Positions 40,759 to 50,234 are shown, numbered from the stretch's first letter. The stretch: DNA of 64,000 bases from Streptomyces cellulosae (GCF_000721105.1 NZ_JOEV01000008.1:62001-126000), one strand, 5' to 3'. The notes: generated by a model not told the origin, from the letters alone. A program made the numbers and translations.

Positions 40759-43092
40759 GTGACCAGCAGATCCTGGCAGTTCAGAACGGCGGCGACAGTC
40801 GTCGCGTTCGCCGCGGCGACGGCGACCTTCTCGGCCTTCTCGGTGGCCCAGGCCGACTCGGCCGCCGCACCCCGGGCCGTGGACGGGCACGACCCGCAGC
40901 CGGCCAAGATGAAGGGGCATGACCTGGACGGTCCGCTGTCCAAGACCCAGGAGGCCCAGCGCGAAGAGGCGCTCAACCAGGTCATATCCGGCTCCGCCAA
41001 GGTGCGGGACCGCAACGGCTCCAAGGTCGTCAAGCTCAAGGGTGACGACAAGTACGTCGAACTCGGCCGCGAACAGACTGACAAGATCTTCACGATCCTG
41101 GTCGAGTTCGGCGACCAGGTCGACAGCCGTTACGGCGGCACACCCGGCCCGCTGCACAACCAGATAGCCCAGCCGGACCGCGCGCAGAACAACAGCACCG
41201 CGTGGCAGGCGGACTACAACCAGAAGCACTTCCAGGACCTCTACTTCGGCACCGGCAAGAACACCGAGTCGCTGAAGAAGTACTACGAGAAGCAGTCCTC
41301 GGGCCGCTACTCCGTCGACGGCGAGGTCACCGACTGGGTCAAGGTCCCCTACAACGAGGCCCGTTACGGCTCCAACGAGGCGTCCACCGGCGCCTGGTAC
41401 GCCGTGCAGGACGGCGTCAACGCCTGGGTCGCCGAGCGCGAGGCCGCCGGTGACACCGCCGCCGAGATCAAGGCGGAGCTGGCCGAGTTCGACCAGTGGG
41501 ACCGCTACGACTTCGACGGCGACGGCGACTTCAACGAGCCCGACGGCTACATCGACCACTTCCAGATCGTGCACGCCGGCGAGGACGAGTCCGCGGGCGG
41601 CGGTGCCCAGGGCGAGGACGCCATCTGGGCCCACCGCTGGTACGCCTTCGGCACCGACGCCGGATCCACCGGCCCGGACACCAACAAGCTCGGCGGCACG
41701 CAGATCGGTGACACCGGCATCTGGGTCGGCGACTACACCATCCAGCCGGAGAACGGCGGCCTGGGCGTCTTCGCCCACGAGTACGGCCACGACCTGGGCC
41801 TGCCCGACGAGTACGACACCGCCGGCGGCGAGAACTCCACCGGCTTCTGGACGCTGATGTCCTCCGGTTCCTGGCTCGGCACCGGCAAGGACGCCATCGG
41901 CGACCTGCCCGGCGACATGAACGCCTGGGACAAGCTGCAACTGGGCTGGCTCGACTACGACATCGCCCAGGCGGGCGTGAAGTCGAACCACACCCTCGGT
42001 GTCGCGGAGTACAACACCAAGAACCCGCAGGGCCTCGTGGTCCAGCTGCCCGACAAGACGGTCACCACCGAGGTCGTCGCCCCGGCGCAGGGCAGCAAGC
42101 AGTGGTGGAGCGGCAGCGGCAACGACCTGCGCAACTCCCTCGCCCGCACGGTCGACCTGACCGGCAAGTCGTCCGCGAGCCTCACCCTCGACGGCTGGTG
42201 GGACATCGAGGCGGACTACGACTACCTCTACACCGAGGTCTCCACGGACGGCGGCACCAACTGGACGCCCGTCGACGGCAAGCTGGCCGACGGCAGCGCC
42301 ATCCCGCGTGACGGCAGCGGCAAGCCCGCGCTCACCGGCACGGTGGACGCGTACCAGAAGCTGACGTTCCCGCTGGACGCCTACGCCGGGCAGAAGATCG
42401 GCCTGCGCTTCCGCTACCAGACCGACGGCGGCGTGGCCCAGAGGGGCTTCGCGGCCGACGAGATCACCGTGACCGCCGACGGCGCCGCCCTGTTCTCCGA
42501 CAACGTCGAGTCTCAGGACGCGGCCTGGACGGCGAGCGGCTTCTCCCGCATCGGCGCGTCCATCACGGACGACTACCCGCAGTACTACATCGCCGAGAAC
42601 CGCCAGTACGTGTCGTACGACAAGACCCTCAAGGTCGGCCCGTACAACTACGGCTTCTCGACGACCCGTCCGGACTGGGTGGAGCACTACCCGTACCAGA
42701 ACGGTCTGCTGATCTGGAAGTGGGACACCTCCCAGGCCGACGACAACACCAGCCAGCACCCCGGCACGGGTCTGATCCTGCCGATCGACTCCCACCCGAC
42801 GCCGCTGAAGTGGTCCGACGGCACGCTGATGCGCAACCGCGTCCAGGCCTTCGACTCGACCTTCACCCGGCAGCAGACGGACGCGATCACGCTGCACAAG
42901 GCGGACGTCCCGACCAAGATCAAGTCGCGGGCCGGCGTCCCGGTCTTCGACGACGGCACGTCGAGCTACTACGACGCCTCGAACCCGTTCGCGGGCGTCG
43001 AGGTCACTGACACCGACACCCGGATCAAGATCACCAAGGAGCCGGCGGACGGCTCGACGATCTCGGTCCAGGTCGGACCGTCCGCGAAGTAA
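40759..43092 (+). CDS. Secreted M6 metalloprotease (immune inhibitor A family)
   Basis: A 777-residue exported protease. The signal peptide is MTSRSWQFRTAATVVAFAAA then TATFSAFSVAQADS. The zinc motif HEYGHDLGLPDEYD (HExxHxxGxxD, near 341-354) is complete, and the C-terminal half carries the VEG/carbohydrate-binding-like beta domains seen in InhA (LTLDGWWDIEADYDYLYTEV, in parts). InhA-type enzymes cleave extracellular proteins such as host peptides or mycelial proteins. GTG 40759 follows GGGGAGGAACTCAA. A terminator follows at 43119-43152. Streptomyces make such proteases during development; its own regulation is unknown. Confidence 0.92.
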   Translation: MTSRSWQFRTAATVVAFAAATATFSAFSVAQADSAAAPRAVDGHDPQPAKMKGHDLDGPLSKTQEAQREEALNQVISGSAKVRDRNGSKVVKLKGDDKYVELGREQTDKIFTILVEFGDQVDSRYGGTPGPLHNQIAQPDRAQNNSTAWQADYNQKHFQDLYFGTGKNTESLKKYYEKQSSGRYSVDGEVTDWVKVPYNEARYGSNEASTGAWYAVQDGVNAWVAEREAAGDTAAEIKAELAEFDQWDRYDFDGDGDFNEPDGYIDHFQIVHAGEDESAGGGAQGEDAIWAHRWYAFGTDAGSTGPDTNKLGGTQIGDTGIWVGDYTIQPENGGLGVFAHEYGHDLGLPDEYDTAGGENSTGFWTLMSSGSWLGTGKDAIGDLPGDMNAWDKLQLGWLDYDIAQAGVKSNHTLGVAEYNTKNPQGLVVQLPDKTVTTEVVAPAQGSKQWWSGSGNDLRNSLARTVDLTGKSSASLTLDGWWDIEADYDYLYTEVSTDGGTNWTPVDGKLADGSAIPRDGSGKPALTGTVDAYQKLTFPLDAYAGQKIGLRFRYQTDGGVAQRGFAADEITVTADGAALFSDNVESQDAAWTASGFSRIGASITDDYPQYYIAENRQYVSYDKTLKVGPYNYGFSTTRPDWVEHYPYQNGLLIWKWDTSQADDNTSQHPGTGLILPIDSHPTPLKWSDGTLMRNRVQAFDSTFTRQQTDAITLHKADVPTKIKSRAGVPVFDDGTSSYYDASNPFAGVEVTDTDTRIKITKEPADGSTISVQVGPSAK

Positions 43093-43118
43093 GCGGCGTA
43101 TTCGCAGGTCAGAAGCGT

Positions 43119-43152
43119 ATCGGCGGCAACCCCCTGGCGGGTTGCCGCCGAT
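43119..43152 (+). terminator. Terminator after the M6 protease
   Basis: ATCGGCGGCAACCC (43119-43132) and GGGTTGCCGCCGAT (43139-43152) form a 14-bp perfect stem with a CCTGGC loop, 27 bp after the stop, followed by CGTGTTTA. Confidence 0.85.
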
Positions 43153-43225
43153 CGTGTTTAGGTGCGTCCTGTGGCTCCCTTATTGACACAGGCTTCGACG
43201 ACGACTCGCACGGGGGTGTGACCGC

Positions 43226-43582
43226 ATGGCCGCAGGAGGTTTCTGCAAGCTGCCGACCGGCAGCGTGGTGGTGGCATTGAACCTGCCCAGCCCCACCGCC
43301 GAGGGCACCGGCAGCGTCCGCTTCCTCGTGCACGCCCAGAACCGTGCGCGCGCCCTGACCAGGCTGCGCAACCTGGGTATGCGCGCGGTCTACCTGCGGG
43401 GCAACGCGGCCCCGCCGACCCCGGACGAGATCACCGCGGTCCTGCACCATCCGGACGGCCTGATATGGCGTACGGCCCCTGACAACGGTGTCGGCGGCCC
43501 GGAACGCGTCCAGGAGCTGTGGCACCCCGTCCGGGCACTGCTCAGGCGCCCGGCGACACCCACGGGGCCGACCGTGACGTAG
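43226..43582 (+). CDS. Conserved hypothetical protein
   Basis: A 118-residue basic protein with no signal peptide or transmembrane helix. Visible segments include GSVRFLVHAQNRARALTRLRNLGMRAVYLRGN in parts, PTPDEITAVLHHPDGLIWRTAP and ERVQELWHPVRALLR. The mix of short strands and helices suggests a small alpha/beta fold. I do not recognise a family. Start ATG 43226 is taken because the ATG has AGGTTTC-like purines only downstream and the segment is in frame with a GTG-rich leader; an earlier GTG at 43217 is out of frame. Codon use (GC-rich third positions) supports coding. It lies between the protease and pncA. Confidence 0.6.
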   Translation: MAAGGFCKLPTGSVVVALNLPSPTAEGTGSVRFLVHAQNRARALTRLRNLGMRAVYLRGNAAPPTPDEITAVLHHPDGLIWRTAPDNGVGGPERVQELWHPVRALLRRPATPTGPTVT

Positions 43583-43586
43583 CGCC

Positions 43587-43619
43587 GCGCGGACCCGTCA
43601 GGACGCGCGGACCCGTCAG
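43587..43619. repeat. Two 15-bp direct repeats
   Basis: GCGCGGACCCGTCAG occurs at 43587-43601 and again at 43605-43619, in the convergent gap between the hypothetical gene and pncA. Confidence 0.8.
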
Positions 43620-43651
43620 CAGGTCAGGAGGGAGCTCCCGAGGCGGGACAC

Positions 43652-44242
43652 CTAGGCGACCACGGGCTTGCCGGACAGCTCCACGCCCGCCTCCCGCAGC
43701 TCCTCCAGCGCCCGCTCGGTCGTGGCCTCGGCCACCCCGGCGGTCAGGTCCAGCAGCACCTGGGTACGGAAGCCCTCCCGGGCGGAGTCCAGGGCGGTGG
43801 CGCGGACGCAGTGGTCGGTGGCGATACCGACCACGTCCACCTCGTCGACCTCCCGGGCGCGCAGCCAGTCGGCCAGCGTCACGCCGTTCTCGTCGGCGCC
43901 CTCGAAGCCGCTGTAGGCCGCCGCGTACGCGCCCTTGTCGAAGACGGCGTCGACCGCGCCGGAGGCGACCGCGGGGGCGAAGTTCGGGTGGAAGCCCACG
44001 CCCTCGGTGCCGGCGACGCAGTGCGCGGGCCAGGAGTGGGCGTAGTCGGGGTTGTCGGCGAAGTGGCCGCCGGGGGCGATGTGGTGGTCGCGGGTGGCCA
44101 CGACGTGCTGGTACCCGGAGCCGGCCGCCTGACCGATCAGCTCGGTGACGGCGGCGGCGACATCGGCACCCCCGGCCACCGCGAGACTGCCCCCCTCGCA
44201 GAAGTCGTTCTGCACGTCAACGACGATCAAGGCGCGGCGCAT
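43652..44242 (-). CDS. pncA: Nicotinamidase
   Basis: A 196-residue isochorismatase-fold hydrolase that converts nicotinamide to nicotinate in NAD salvage. The catalytic triad is visible: Asp in [11 protein letters not shown] (D8), Lys in [13 protein letters not shown] and Cys in [12 protein letters not shown]. Metal-binding residues are in [13 protein letters not shown]. Start ATG 44242 ([11 protein letters not shown]) is the normal family start; the longer frame upstream is not coding. The pncB gene lies 131 bp upstream on the same strand, and the two perform consecutive steps. Confidence 0.93.
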   Translation of the reverse strand: MRRALIVVDVQNDFCEGGSLAVAGGADVAAAVTELIGQAAGSGYQHVVATRDHHIAPGGHFADNPDYAHSWPAHCVAGTEGVGFHPNFAPAVASGAVDAVFDKGAYAAAYSGFEGADENGVTLADWLRAREVDEVDVVGIATDHCVRATALDSAREGFRTQVLLDLTAGVAEATTERALEELREAGVELSGKPVVA

Positions 44243-44373
44243 GGTCGGTGTCCTTCGGTTATGGACGACTGGGTCATGGAAGGGATGAGGGCCCGGCCGG
44301 TGAACTTCCGAGCCTATTGACTCCAAGGGCCGCGCGGGAGGGGGCGTTCCGGGCGTTTCCCGGCACACCCGCC

Positions 44374-45720
44374 TTAGCTACCCGTGCGCCCGTGCGCGTA
44401 CTCCGTCGGAATGACCGGTTCCCCGCGCGACAGCTGGGTCGCCGACAGGGGCAGGCTGCCGCGGGCGGTCGCGTGCCGGTCGCGTACGACGTCCAGGGGC
44501 TCGCGGGCGACGACCTCGCCGCCCTTGACGAGCTCGACCAGCAGCTGCCGCTCGGCCAGCTCGGCCGGCACCGGCCCTGTGCCGACGACCTCGGCCTCCG
44601 CGATCCCGTGCTCGTCCAGGCGCCGCGCGGCCCACTTGCGGCCGCCGACGGAGGTCTTGCCGCCGGTGGACTTCTTCGCCACCGGGACCAGCGGGGCCTT
44701 CGGGTCGGCGGTCTCGGCGCGGGCGACCAGCTTGTAGACCATCGAGGCCGTGGGGTGTCCGGAGCCGGTCACCAGCTGGGTGCCGACGCCGTACGCGTCC
44801 ACGGGCGCCGCCCGCAGCGAGGCGATGGCGTACTCGTCCAGGTCCGAGGTCACGATGATCTTGGTGTCGGTGGCGCCCAGCTCGTCCAGCTGCTGCCGTA
44901 CGCGATGCGCGACCAGCAGCAGGTCCCCGGAGTCGATCCGTACCGCGCCCAGCTCGGGCCCGGCGACCTCGACGGCCGTCCGGACGGCCTCGGTGACGTC
45001 GTAGGTGTCCACGAGCAGGGTCGTGCCCCGGCCCAGCGAGTTCACCTGGGCCTGGAAGGCGTCCCTCTCCTGGTCGTGCAGGAGGGTGAAGGCGTGGGCG
45101 GAGGTGCCCACGGTGGGGATGCCGTAGCGGAAGCCGGCCGCGAGGTCGGAGGTGGTGGTGAAGCCGCCGACGTACGCGGCGCGCGCGGCGGCGACCGCGG
45201 CCAGTTCGTGGGTGCGGCGGGCACCCATCTCGATCAGCGGCCGCCCGCCGGCCGCGGAGGCCATCCGCGAGGCGGCCGCGGCGATCGCCGAGTCGTGGTT
45301 GAGGATGGACAGGATGACGGTCTCCAGGAGCACGCACTCGGCGAAGGACCCCTCGACCCGCATGATCGGCGAGCCCGGGAAGTACACCTCGCCCTCCGGA
45401 TAGCCCCAGACGTCACCCGAGAAGCGGTACGAGGCGAGCCACTCCAGGGTCTCCTCGTCGACGATCGAGTGCTCCCGCAGGAAGCCGAGGACGTCCGCGT
45501 CGAACCGGAAGTTCTCGACGGCGTCCAGGACCCGCCCGGTGCCCGCGACGACGCCGTACCTGCGACCTTCCGGCAACCGCCGGGTGAAGACTTCGAACAC
45601 GCTGCGCCGTTCGGCGGTACCCGCCTTCAGCGCCGCCTGCAGCATTGTCAGCTCGTACTGGTCCGTGAAGAGCGCCGTAGAGGGAACGTCCACCGGCAGC
45701 CCAAGGTCCGCTGTGTTCAT
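44374..45720 (-). CDS. pncB: Nicotinate phosphoribosyltransferase
   Basis: A 448-residue type II phosphoribosyltransferase that makes nicotinate mononucleotide from nicotinate and PRPP, coupled to ATP. The start [20 protein letters not shown] is diagnostic. [15 protein letters not shown] and the PRPP-loop region [16 protein letters not shown] follow, and the conserved His is in [14 protein letters not shown] 45720 is chosen over ATG 45741. It diverges from clpS across 57 bp and lies upstream of pncA on the same strand, forming an NAD salvage pair. Confidence 0.93.
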   Translation of the reverse strand: MNTADLGLPVDVPSTALFTDQYELTMLQAALKAGTAERRSVFEVFTRRLPEGRRYGVVAGTGRVLDAVENFRFDADVLGFLREHSIVDEETLEWLASYRFSGDVWGYPEGEVYFPGSPIMRVEGSFAECVLLETVILSILNHDSAIAAAASRMASAAGGRPLIEMGARRTHELAAVAAARAAYVGGFTTTSDLAAGFRYGIPTVGTSAHAFTLLHDQERDAFQAQVNSLGRGTTLLVDTYDVTEAVRTAVEVAGPELGAVRIDSGDLLLVAHRVRQQLDELGATDTKIIVTSDLDEYAIASLRAAPVDAYGVGTQLVTGSGHPTASMVYKLVARAETADPKAPLVPVAKKSTGGKTSVGGRKWAARRLDEHGIAEAEVVGTGPVPAELAERQLLVELVKGGEVVAREPLDVVRDRHATARGSLPLSATQLSRGEPVIPTEYAHGRTGS

Positions 45721-45777
45721 GGCAAGAGATCGTACCCCCATTTCGTCAGTGTGACGATTTACGGGGGGCGTGGCAGC

Positions 45778-46095
45778 ATGGGCCTTGTGACGTCACCCGC
45801 TCCCCTTGAGACCGAACGCACCGAGTCGGCGGAAGAGGTCTTCGCCGTCCCGGAACCCGACGTCCCCTGGGTCACCATCGTCCACAACGACCCGGTCAAC
45901 CTCATGAGCTACGTGACGTACGTCTTCCAGACGTACTTCGGCTACTCGAAGGACAAGGCCACCAAGCTCATGCTCGATGTCCACCACAAGGGCCGGGCGG
46001 TCGTCTCCAGCGGCAGTCGCGAGGAGATGGAACGCGACGTGCAGGCCATGCACGGCTACGGTCTGTGGGCCACCCTCCAGCAGGACCGGAAGTAG
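45778..46095 (+). CDS. clpS: ATP-dependent Clp protease adaptor ClpS
   Basis: A 105-residue adaptor that delivers N-degron proteins to ClpA/ClpC. Conserved features: [22 protein letters not shown] in two parts (the DPVN substrate pocket), [14 protein letters not shown] and the C-terminal [11 protein letters not shown]. Start is ATG 45778 or GTG 45787; the first gives a slightly longer N terminus. It is followed 12 bp later by the DUF2017 gene, a pairing I recall across actinobacteria, so they form one operon. It diverges from pncB. Confidence 0.93.
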   Translation: MGLVTSPAPLETERTESAEEVFAVPEPDVPWVTIVHNDPVNLMSYVTYVFQTYFGYSKDKATKLMLDVHHKGRAVVSSGSREEMERDVQAMHGYGLWATLQQDRK

Positions 46096-46107
46096 CGAAC
46101 TCCCTTC

Positions 46108-46710
46108 ATGCCAGGACACTTCGAACCGCTCCCCGGCGGCGGCGCGGCCGTCGCCCTCGACGACGTCGAGATCTCCATCATCCGGTCGCTGGCCGTCCAG
46201 CTCCTGGAACTCATCGGCCCCGGCCCCGCCGAGGACACCCCCGACGACCCGCTCGCCGAGCTGTTCGCGGAGGGTCCCAGCGAGCCCCCCGCCGACCCGG
46301 TCCTCAGACGGCTCTTCCCCGACGCCTACAGCGACCCGGAGGGCGCCCCCGGACCGAAGCAGGCCGAGGAGGAGCGGGCGTACTCCGCCGAGTTCCGCCG
46401 CTACACCGAGAACGATCTGAGGGCCGGCAAACGGGAGAACGCCCTCGCGGTGATCCGCTCCCTGGACGCGCTCGACTCGGGCGGCAAGGAGGCGGCGTTG
46501 CTCAAACTGTCGCCCGGCGAGTCCCAGCAGTGGCTGAGCGCCCTCAACGACCTGCGGCTGGCGATCGGCTCCCGGCTGGAGATCACCGACGAGGACGACA
46601 GCGACCTCCTCTACCACCTGCCGGACGAGGACCCGCGCAAGCCGATGGTGATGGCCTACCTGTGGCTGGGCGGGCTCCAGGAGACACTCGTCAGCACGCT
46701 CATGCCCTGA
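46108..46710 (+). CDS. DUF2017 family protein, ClpS operon partner
   Basis: A 200-residue acidic, helical protein of the DUF2017 family. It shows VEISIIRSLAVQLLELIGPG near the N terminus, LFPDAYSDPEGAPG, the central acidic EEERAYSAEFRRYTENDLR and a C-terminal AYLWLGGLQETLVSTLMP. The function is unknown; its constant linkage to clpS suggests a part in regulated proteolysis. Start ATG 46108 is 12 bp after the clpS stop. No transmembrane helix or signal is present. Confidence 0.82.
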   Translation: MPGHFEPLPGGGAAVALDDVEISIIRSLAVQLLELIGPGPAEDTPDDPLAELFAEGPSEPPADPVLRRLFPDAYSDPEGAPGPKQAEEERAYSAEFRRYTENDLRAGKRENALAVIRSLDALDSGGKEAALLKLSPGESQQWLSALNDLRLAIGSRLEITDEDDSDLLYHLPDEDPRKPMVMAYLWLGGLQETLVSTLMP

Positions 46711-46935
46711 CTTGTGCCTAGTTGTGCAGGTTTTGTGTTCGCTCAGCGGACGCTCAAATCCGGATAACGATCACATCACCGTGACGGGCACCTATGCCCG
46801 CGAGAGGTCGCTTTTGTCTGCCTCTCCCTGTGCGCTGCGCCACACCTCGCCCGGGTGATCAATGTGGCGGCCGTGATAAATCTTCACGACCGCCCGGCGA
46901 ACACCACCCATGTATTCGCCCGGGTGCGCCACCGA

Positions 46936-46990
46936 GCCGACGGACCGTCGGCCAGGCATGAGTGGGCTCGAGGAAGATCGAGCCCGCTCA
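46936..46990 (+). promoter_or_regulatory. Hairpin-rich leader of the amino-acid permease gene
   Basis: The 358-bp gap 46711-47068 has no gene. GCCGACGG-A-CCGTCGGC (46936-46952) is a perfect odd palindrome. Next, TGAGTGGGCTCGA (46959-46971) pairs with TCGAGCCCGCTCA (46978-46990) around a GGAAGA loop (12 Watson-Crick pairs and one wobble). A smaller GGGCA/TGCCC hairpin lies at 46786-46799. The structures lie 79-133 bp before the start and could be a regulatory leader. Confidence 0.4.
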
Positions 46991-47068
46991 CACTCCATCA
47001 TCCGGGGGGATCGAGACCCGGTCCGAGGCCGACGAAGGCCCGGGTCGGCATGGAGAAAGGCGCACCAC

Positions 47069-48496
47069 ATGACCTCAGCGCAGGTCGACACGGAGAAGAC
47101 CCCTGAGGGAGAGGGGTACGAACGCGGGCTCGGCAGCCGCCAGGTCCAGATGATCGCGATCGGCGGCGCCATCGGCGTCGGCCTCTTCCTGGGCGCCGGG
47201 GCGAACATCGCCAAAGCCGGACCCAGCCTCATCTTCATGTACGCCCTCGCGGGCGTGATCATCTTCTTCATCATGCGGGCGCTCGGCGAGCTCCTGCTCT
47301 ACCGCCCCGTCTCGGGCTCGTTCGCGGAGTACTCACGCGAGTTCCTCGGCCCGTTCTTCGGCTACTTCACCGGCTGGACGTACTGGCTGATGTGGGTGGT
47401 CACCGGCATGGCCGAGCTGACCGCCGCCGCGATCTACGTCAACTACTGGTTCCCGGACATCCCGCAGTGGGTGACGGCCCTGGTCTTCCTGGTGATCCTC
47501 TTCGGGGTGAACCTGATCTCCGTGAAGCTCTTCGGCGAGCTGGAGTTCTGGTTCTCGATGGTCAAGGTCACCGCCCTGATCGGCATGATCGTGATCGGCC
47601 TGGGCGTGCTCACCTTCGGCTTCAGCTCCGCCGGCGACACCGCCGCCGTCTCCAACCTCTGGCAGTACGACGGCTTCTTCCCCAAGGGCATCGGCTCGTC
47701 CCTGATGACCCTGCAGGGCGTCATGTTCGCCTACCTGGCCGTCGAGTTGGTCGGCGTCACCGCCGGCGAGTCCGAGGACCCGGAGAAGACCCTCCCCAAG
47801 GCGATCAACACCCTGCCCTGGCGCATCGCCCTCTTCTACGTCGGCGCCCTCACCGTCATCCTGTGCGTGGTTAAGTGGACCGAGTTCACCGACGGGGTGA
47901 GCCCCTTCGTGGAGGCCTTCGCGAAGATCGGCATCCCGGCGGGCGCGGGCATCGTGAACTTCGTGGTCCTCACCGCCGCCCTGTCCTCCTGCAACTCCGG
48001 CATGTACTCCACGGGCCGCATGCTGCGGAACCTGGCCGACAGCGGTGAGGCCCCCGCGGTCTTCAGGAAGCTGTCCTCGACGAAGACGCCGGCCTTCGGC
48101 ATCACGGTCTCGGTGCTCTTCATGGGCATCGGCGTGATCCTCAACTACATCGTCCCCGAGAAGGCGTTCGGCTACGTCACCTCGGTGGCCACCGCGGCCG
48201 GCATCTGGACCTGGCTGATGATCCTGATCAGCCACGTCCTCTACCGCCGCGCCGTCGACGCGGGCCGCCTGCCCGCCTCGTCCTTCCCGGCCCCCGGCGG
48301 CGCGAAGTGCAGCTACGTCGCCATCGCCTTCCTGCTCTTCGTCACCGGCCTCATCGCGTACGACGCCGACGCCCGCGTCTGCCTCTACGTGATGGCCGTG
48401 TGGGCCGCCGCCCTGGCCGTCGGCTGGGCGATCCTCAAGAGCCGCAACCCGCAGATCGCCGCACGCGGCGACTCGGAGCTGGAGAAGGTCGGCTGA
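47069..48496 (+). CDS. Amino-acid permease (APC superfamily, AAT-type)
   Basis: A 475-residue secondary transporter with about 12 helices. The AAT family signature near the N terminus is present: RGLGSRQVQMIAIGGAIGVGLFLGAG in two parts, and ALGELLLYRPVSGSFAEYSREFLG in parts. EDPEKTLPKAINTLPWRI and SSCNSGMYSTGRML also match proton-coupled amino-acid importers related to ProY, CycA and the GABA permease. Substrate is not certain. ATG 47069 lies behind GGAGAAAGG. It ends before the strong stem-loop at 48513-48553. The structured leader may control it. Confidence 0.88.
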   Translation: MTSAQVDTEKTPEGEGYERGLGSRQVQMIAIGGAIGVGLFLGAGANIAKAGPSLIFMYALAGVIIFFIMRALGELLLYRPVSGSFAEYSREFLGPFFGYFTGWTYWLMWVVTGMAELTAAAIYVNYWFPDIPQWVTALVFLVILFGVNLISVKLFGELEFWFSMVKVTALIGMIVIGLGVLTFGFSSAGDTAAVSNLWQYDGFFPKGIGSSLMTLQGVMFAYLAVELVGVTAGESEDPEKTLPKAINTLPWRIALFYVGALTVILCVVKWTEFTDGVSPFVEAFAKIGIPAGAGIVNFVVLTAALSSCNSGMYSTGRMLRNLADSGEAPAVFRKLSSTKTPAFGITVSVLFMGIGVILNYIVPEKAFGYVTSVATAAGIWTWLMILISHVLYRRAVDAGRLPASSFPAPGGAKCSYVAIAFLLFVTGLIAYDADARVCLYVMAVWAAALAVGWAILKSRNPQIAARGDSELEKVG

Positions 48497-48512
48497 CCTC
48501 TCCGCTCACGAT

Positions 48513-48553
48513 GTGGGCCGCCCCGTACCACCCCTCGGTACGGAGCGGCCCAC
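48513..48553 (+). terminator. Terminator after the amino-acid permease
   Basis: GTGGGCCGC (48513-48521) pairs with GCGGCCCAC (48545-48553), extended by CCGTACC/GGTACGG after one mismatch: 16 bp in total with a 7-base loop. Copy B of the 47-bp repeat begins at its last base. Confidence 0.8.
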
Positions 48554-48599
48554 CCGTCGCCCACCACCGCCCTGCCTGACGCGCTGCGCGCGGCCCCTC
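48553..48599. repeat. 47-bp dispersed repeat, copy B
   Basis: Matches 24334-24380 at 42 of 47 positions without gaps. It ends 26 bp upstream of the JAMM protease start and covers the place where its -35 element would be. Confidence 0.8.
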
Positions 48600-48612
48600 T
48601 GGATCTCCTGTC

Positions 48613-48618
48613 TATCCT
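48613..48618 (+). promoter_or_regulatory. -10 element of the JAMM protease gene
   Basis: TATCCT is a near-consensus -10 hexamer 7 bp before ATG 48626, so transcription would start at or next to the start codon and the message would be leaderless. No ribosome-binding site is present, which agrees. Confidence 0.5.
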
Positions 48619-48625
48619 GACCACC

Positions 48626-49048
48626 ATGCTGACCATCACCCAGGCCCTGTTCGACCAGATCGTCGCGCACGCGCGCAAGGACCACCCCGACGAGGCGTGC
48701 GGCGTCATCGCGGGCCCGGCGGGCTCGGACCGCCCCGAGCGGTTCATCCCCATGCTGAACGCGGCCATGTCGCCCACCTTCTACGAGTTCGACTCCGGCG
48801 ACCTGCTCAAGCTCTACCGGGAGATGGACGACCGGGACGAGGAACCGGTGGTCATCTACCACTCCCACACGGCGACCGAGGCCTACCCCTCCCGCACCGA
48901 CATCTCCTACGCCAACGAACCCGGCGCCCACTACGTCCTCGTCTCCACCGCCGACACCGACGCCGCCGGCCCGTTCCAGTTCCGCTCCTTCCGGATCGTC
49001 GAGGGCGAGGTGACGGAGGAGGAGGTGAAGGTCGTGGAGGCATACTGA
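48626..49048 (+). CDS. mec: JAMM/MPN+ metalloprotease (Mec-like)
   Basis: A 140-residue zinc protease. The catalytic Glu is in DEACGVIAG, and the metal motif HxHx(n)SxxD is YHSHTATEAYPSRTDISYA. Its M. tuberculosis relative Mec releases cysteine from the CysO-cysteine adduct; relatives in quinolobactin synthesis trim the tail of the carrier protein. Both reactions fit here, since cysO and cysM follow at 50459-51704 and the CysO ends in GGMV. A LacI gene separates them. The message is probably leaderless. Copy B of the repeat and the permease terminator lie upstream. Confidence 0.85.
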   Translation: MLTITQALFDQIVAHARKDHPDEACGVIAGPAGSDRPERFIPMLNAAMSPTFYEFDSGDLLKLYREMDDRDEEPVVIYHSHTATEAYPSRTDISYANEPGAHYVLVSTADTDAAGPFQFRSFRIVEGEVTEEEVKVVEAY

Positions 49049-49085
49049 GCGTCGTACGCCAGGACAACTCGCCGTATCGGAGAAG

Positions 49086-50126
49086 GTGTTGACGCAGCCG
49101 ACGCGCACACGGCGCCCCACGCTGGAGGACGTCGCCCGCCGGTCGGGAGTCTCCAAGTCCACCGTGTCACGGGTGATCAACAGTGAGGCCCGGGTCCGCG
49201 CCGAGGTCGTCGACCGCGTCCGCGAGGTGATCGCCGAACTCGGCTACGTCCCCAACCAGGCCGCCCGGCAACTGGTCACCCACCGCACCGGAGCCGTCGC
49301 GGTCGTCGCGACCCAGCCGGAGAACCGGCTCTTCCTCGACCCCTTCTTCGACCGTCACCTGCGCGGCATCCGCCGTGAACTCGCCCGGCACGGCGCGCAG
49401 GCCGTCCTGCTGTTCCTGGACGAACCCGACGACTACGCGCGCGTGGCCGACTACCTCGGCGGCGGCCATGTCGACGGCGCCCTGCTGTTCTCCCTGCGCC
49501 CCGGCGACCGGCTGCCCCAGATGATCGACCGCCTCGGCCTGCCCGCCGTCTTCGGCGGCCGCCCGCTCCTGCGCGACGCCGACCCGGTGCGCGGTCAGGC
49601 CTACGTCGACGGTGACAACCGCGGCGGCGCCCGCCAGGCCGTGCGGCACCTGGTCTCGCTCGGCCGCACCCGGATCGCGACCGTCACCGGGCCCTACGAC
49701 CAGGAGAGCTCCGCCGCCGACCGGCTCGCCGGCTACCAGGACGTCGTCCCGGACGCCTCCGCCCAGCTGATCGAGAGGGCCGACTACACCCAGCGGGGCG
49801 GCGCCGACGCCATGGCCGCGCTGCTCGACCGGTGCCCCGGCCTGGACGCCGTCTTCGTCGCCTCCGACCTCATGGCGTCCGGCGCCCTGCAGACGCTGCG
49901 GGAACGCGGGCGGCGGGTGCCGCAGGACGTGGCGGTGGTCGGATTCGACGACCTGAGGGAGATCGCAGAGTCCACCGAGCCGCCGCTGACCACGGTCCAC
50001 CAGGACGTCGAGGAGATGGGCCGCCTGATGGCCCGGCTGCTGTTCGACCGTACGGAGCACCCCGACGCCCCGGCCCTGTCCTCCGTCGTCGTCCCCACCC
50101 GCCTGGTGCTCAGAAAGTCAGCCTGA
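49086..50126 (+). CDS. LacI-family transcriptional regulator
   Basis: A 346-residue regulator. The helix-turn-helix is TLEDVARRSGVSKSTVSRVIN, with the hinge helix near VPNQAARQLVTHRT. The periplasmic-binding-like effector domain follows (GAVAVVATQPENRLFLDPFF, GHVDGALLFSL, AVVGFDDLREIAES). Start GTG 49086 is listed; TTG 49089 fits the GGAGAAGG box better and changes only the first residue. Such proteins usually answer to a sugar, yet it lies between the JAMM gene and the cysteine genes. The effector is unknown, and no nearby sugar operon is evident. Confidence 0.87.
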   Translation: MLTQPTRTRRPTLEDVARRSGVSKSTVSRVINSEARVRAEVVDRVREVIAELGYVPNQAARQLVTHRTGAVAVVATQPENRLFLDPFFDRHLRGIRRELARHGAQAVLLFLDEPDDYARVADYLGGGHVDGALLFSLRPGDRLPQMIDRLGLPAVFGGRPLLRDADPVRGQAYVDGDNRGGARQAVRHLVSLGRTRIATVTGPYDQESSAADRLAGYQDVVPDASAQLIERADYTQRGGADAMAALLDRCPGLDAVFVASDLMASGALQTLRERGRRVPQDVAVVGFDDLREIAESTEPPLTTVHQDVEEMGRLMARLLFDRTEHPDAPALSSVVVPTRLVLRKSA

Positions 50127-50234
50127 GGGCCCCCAGGACCTCGCCGACCCGGTGCTGAACTGTGCGGTCTCACTCTCCGGCCGGAATCCGTCCGGAATGT
50201 GGGACCACACTCCGGGATCCGGACCGGGAATCGA

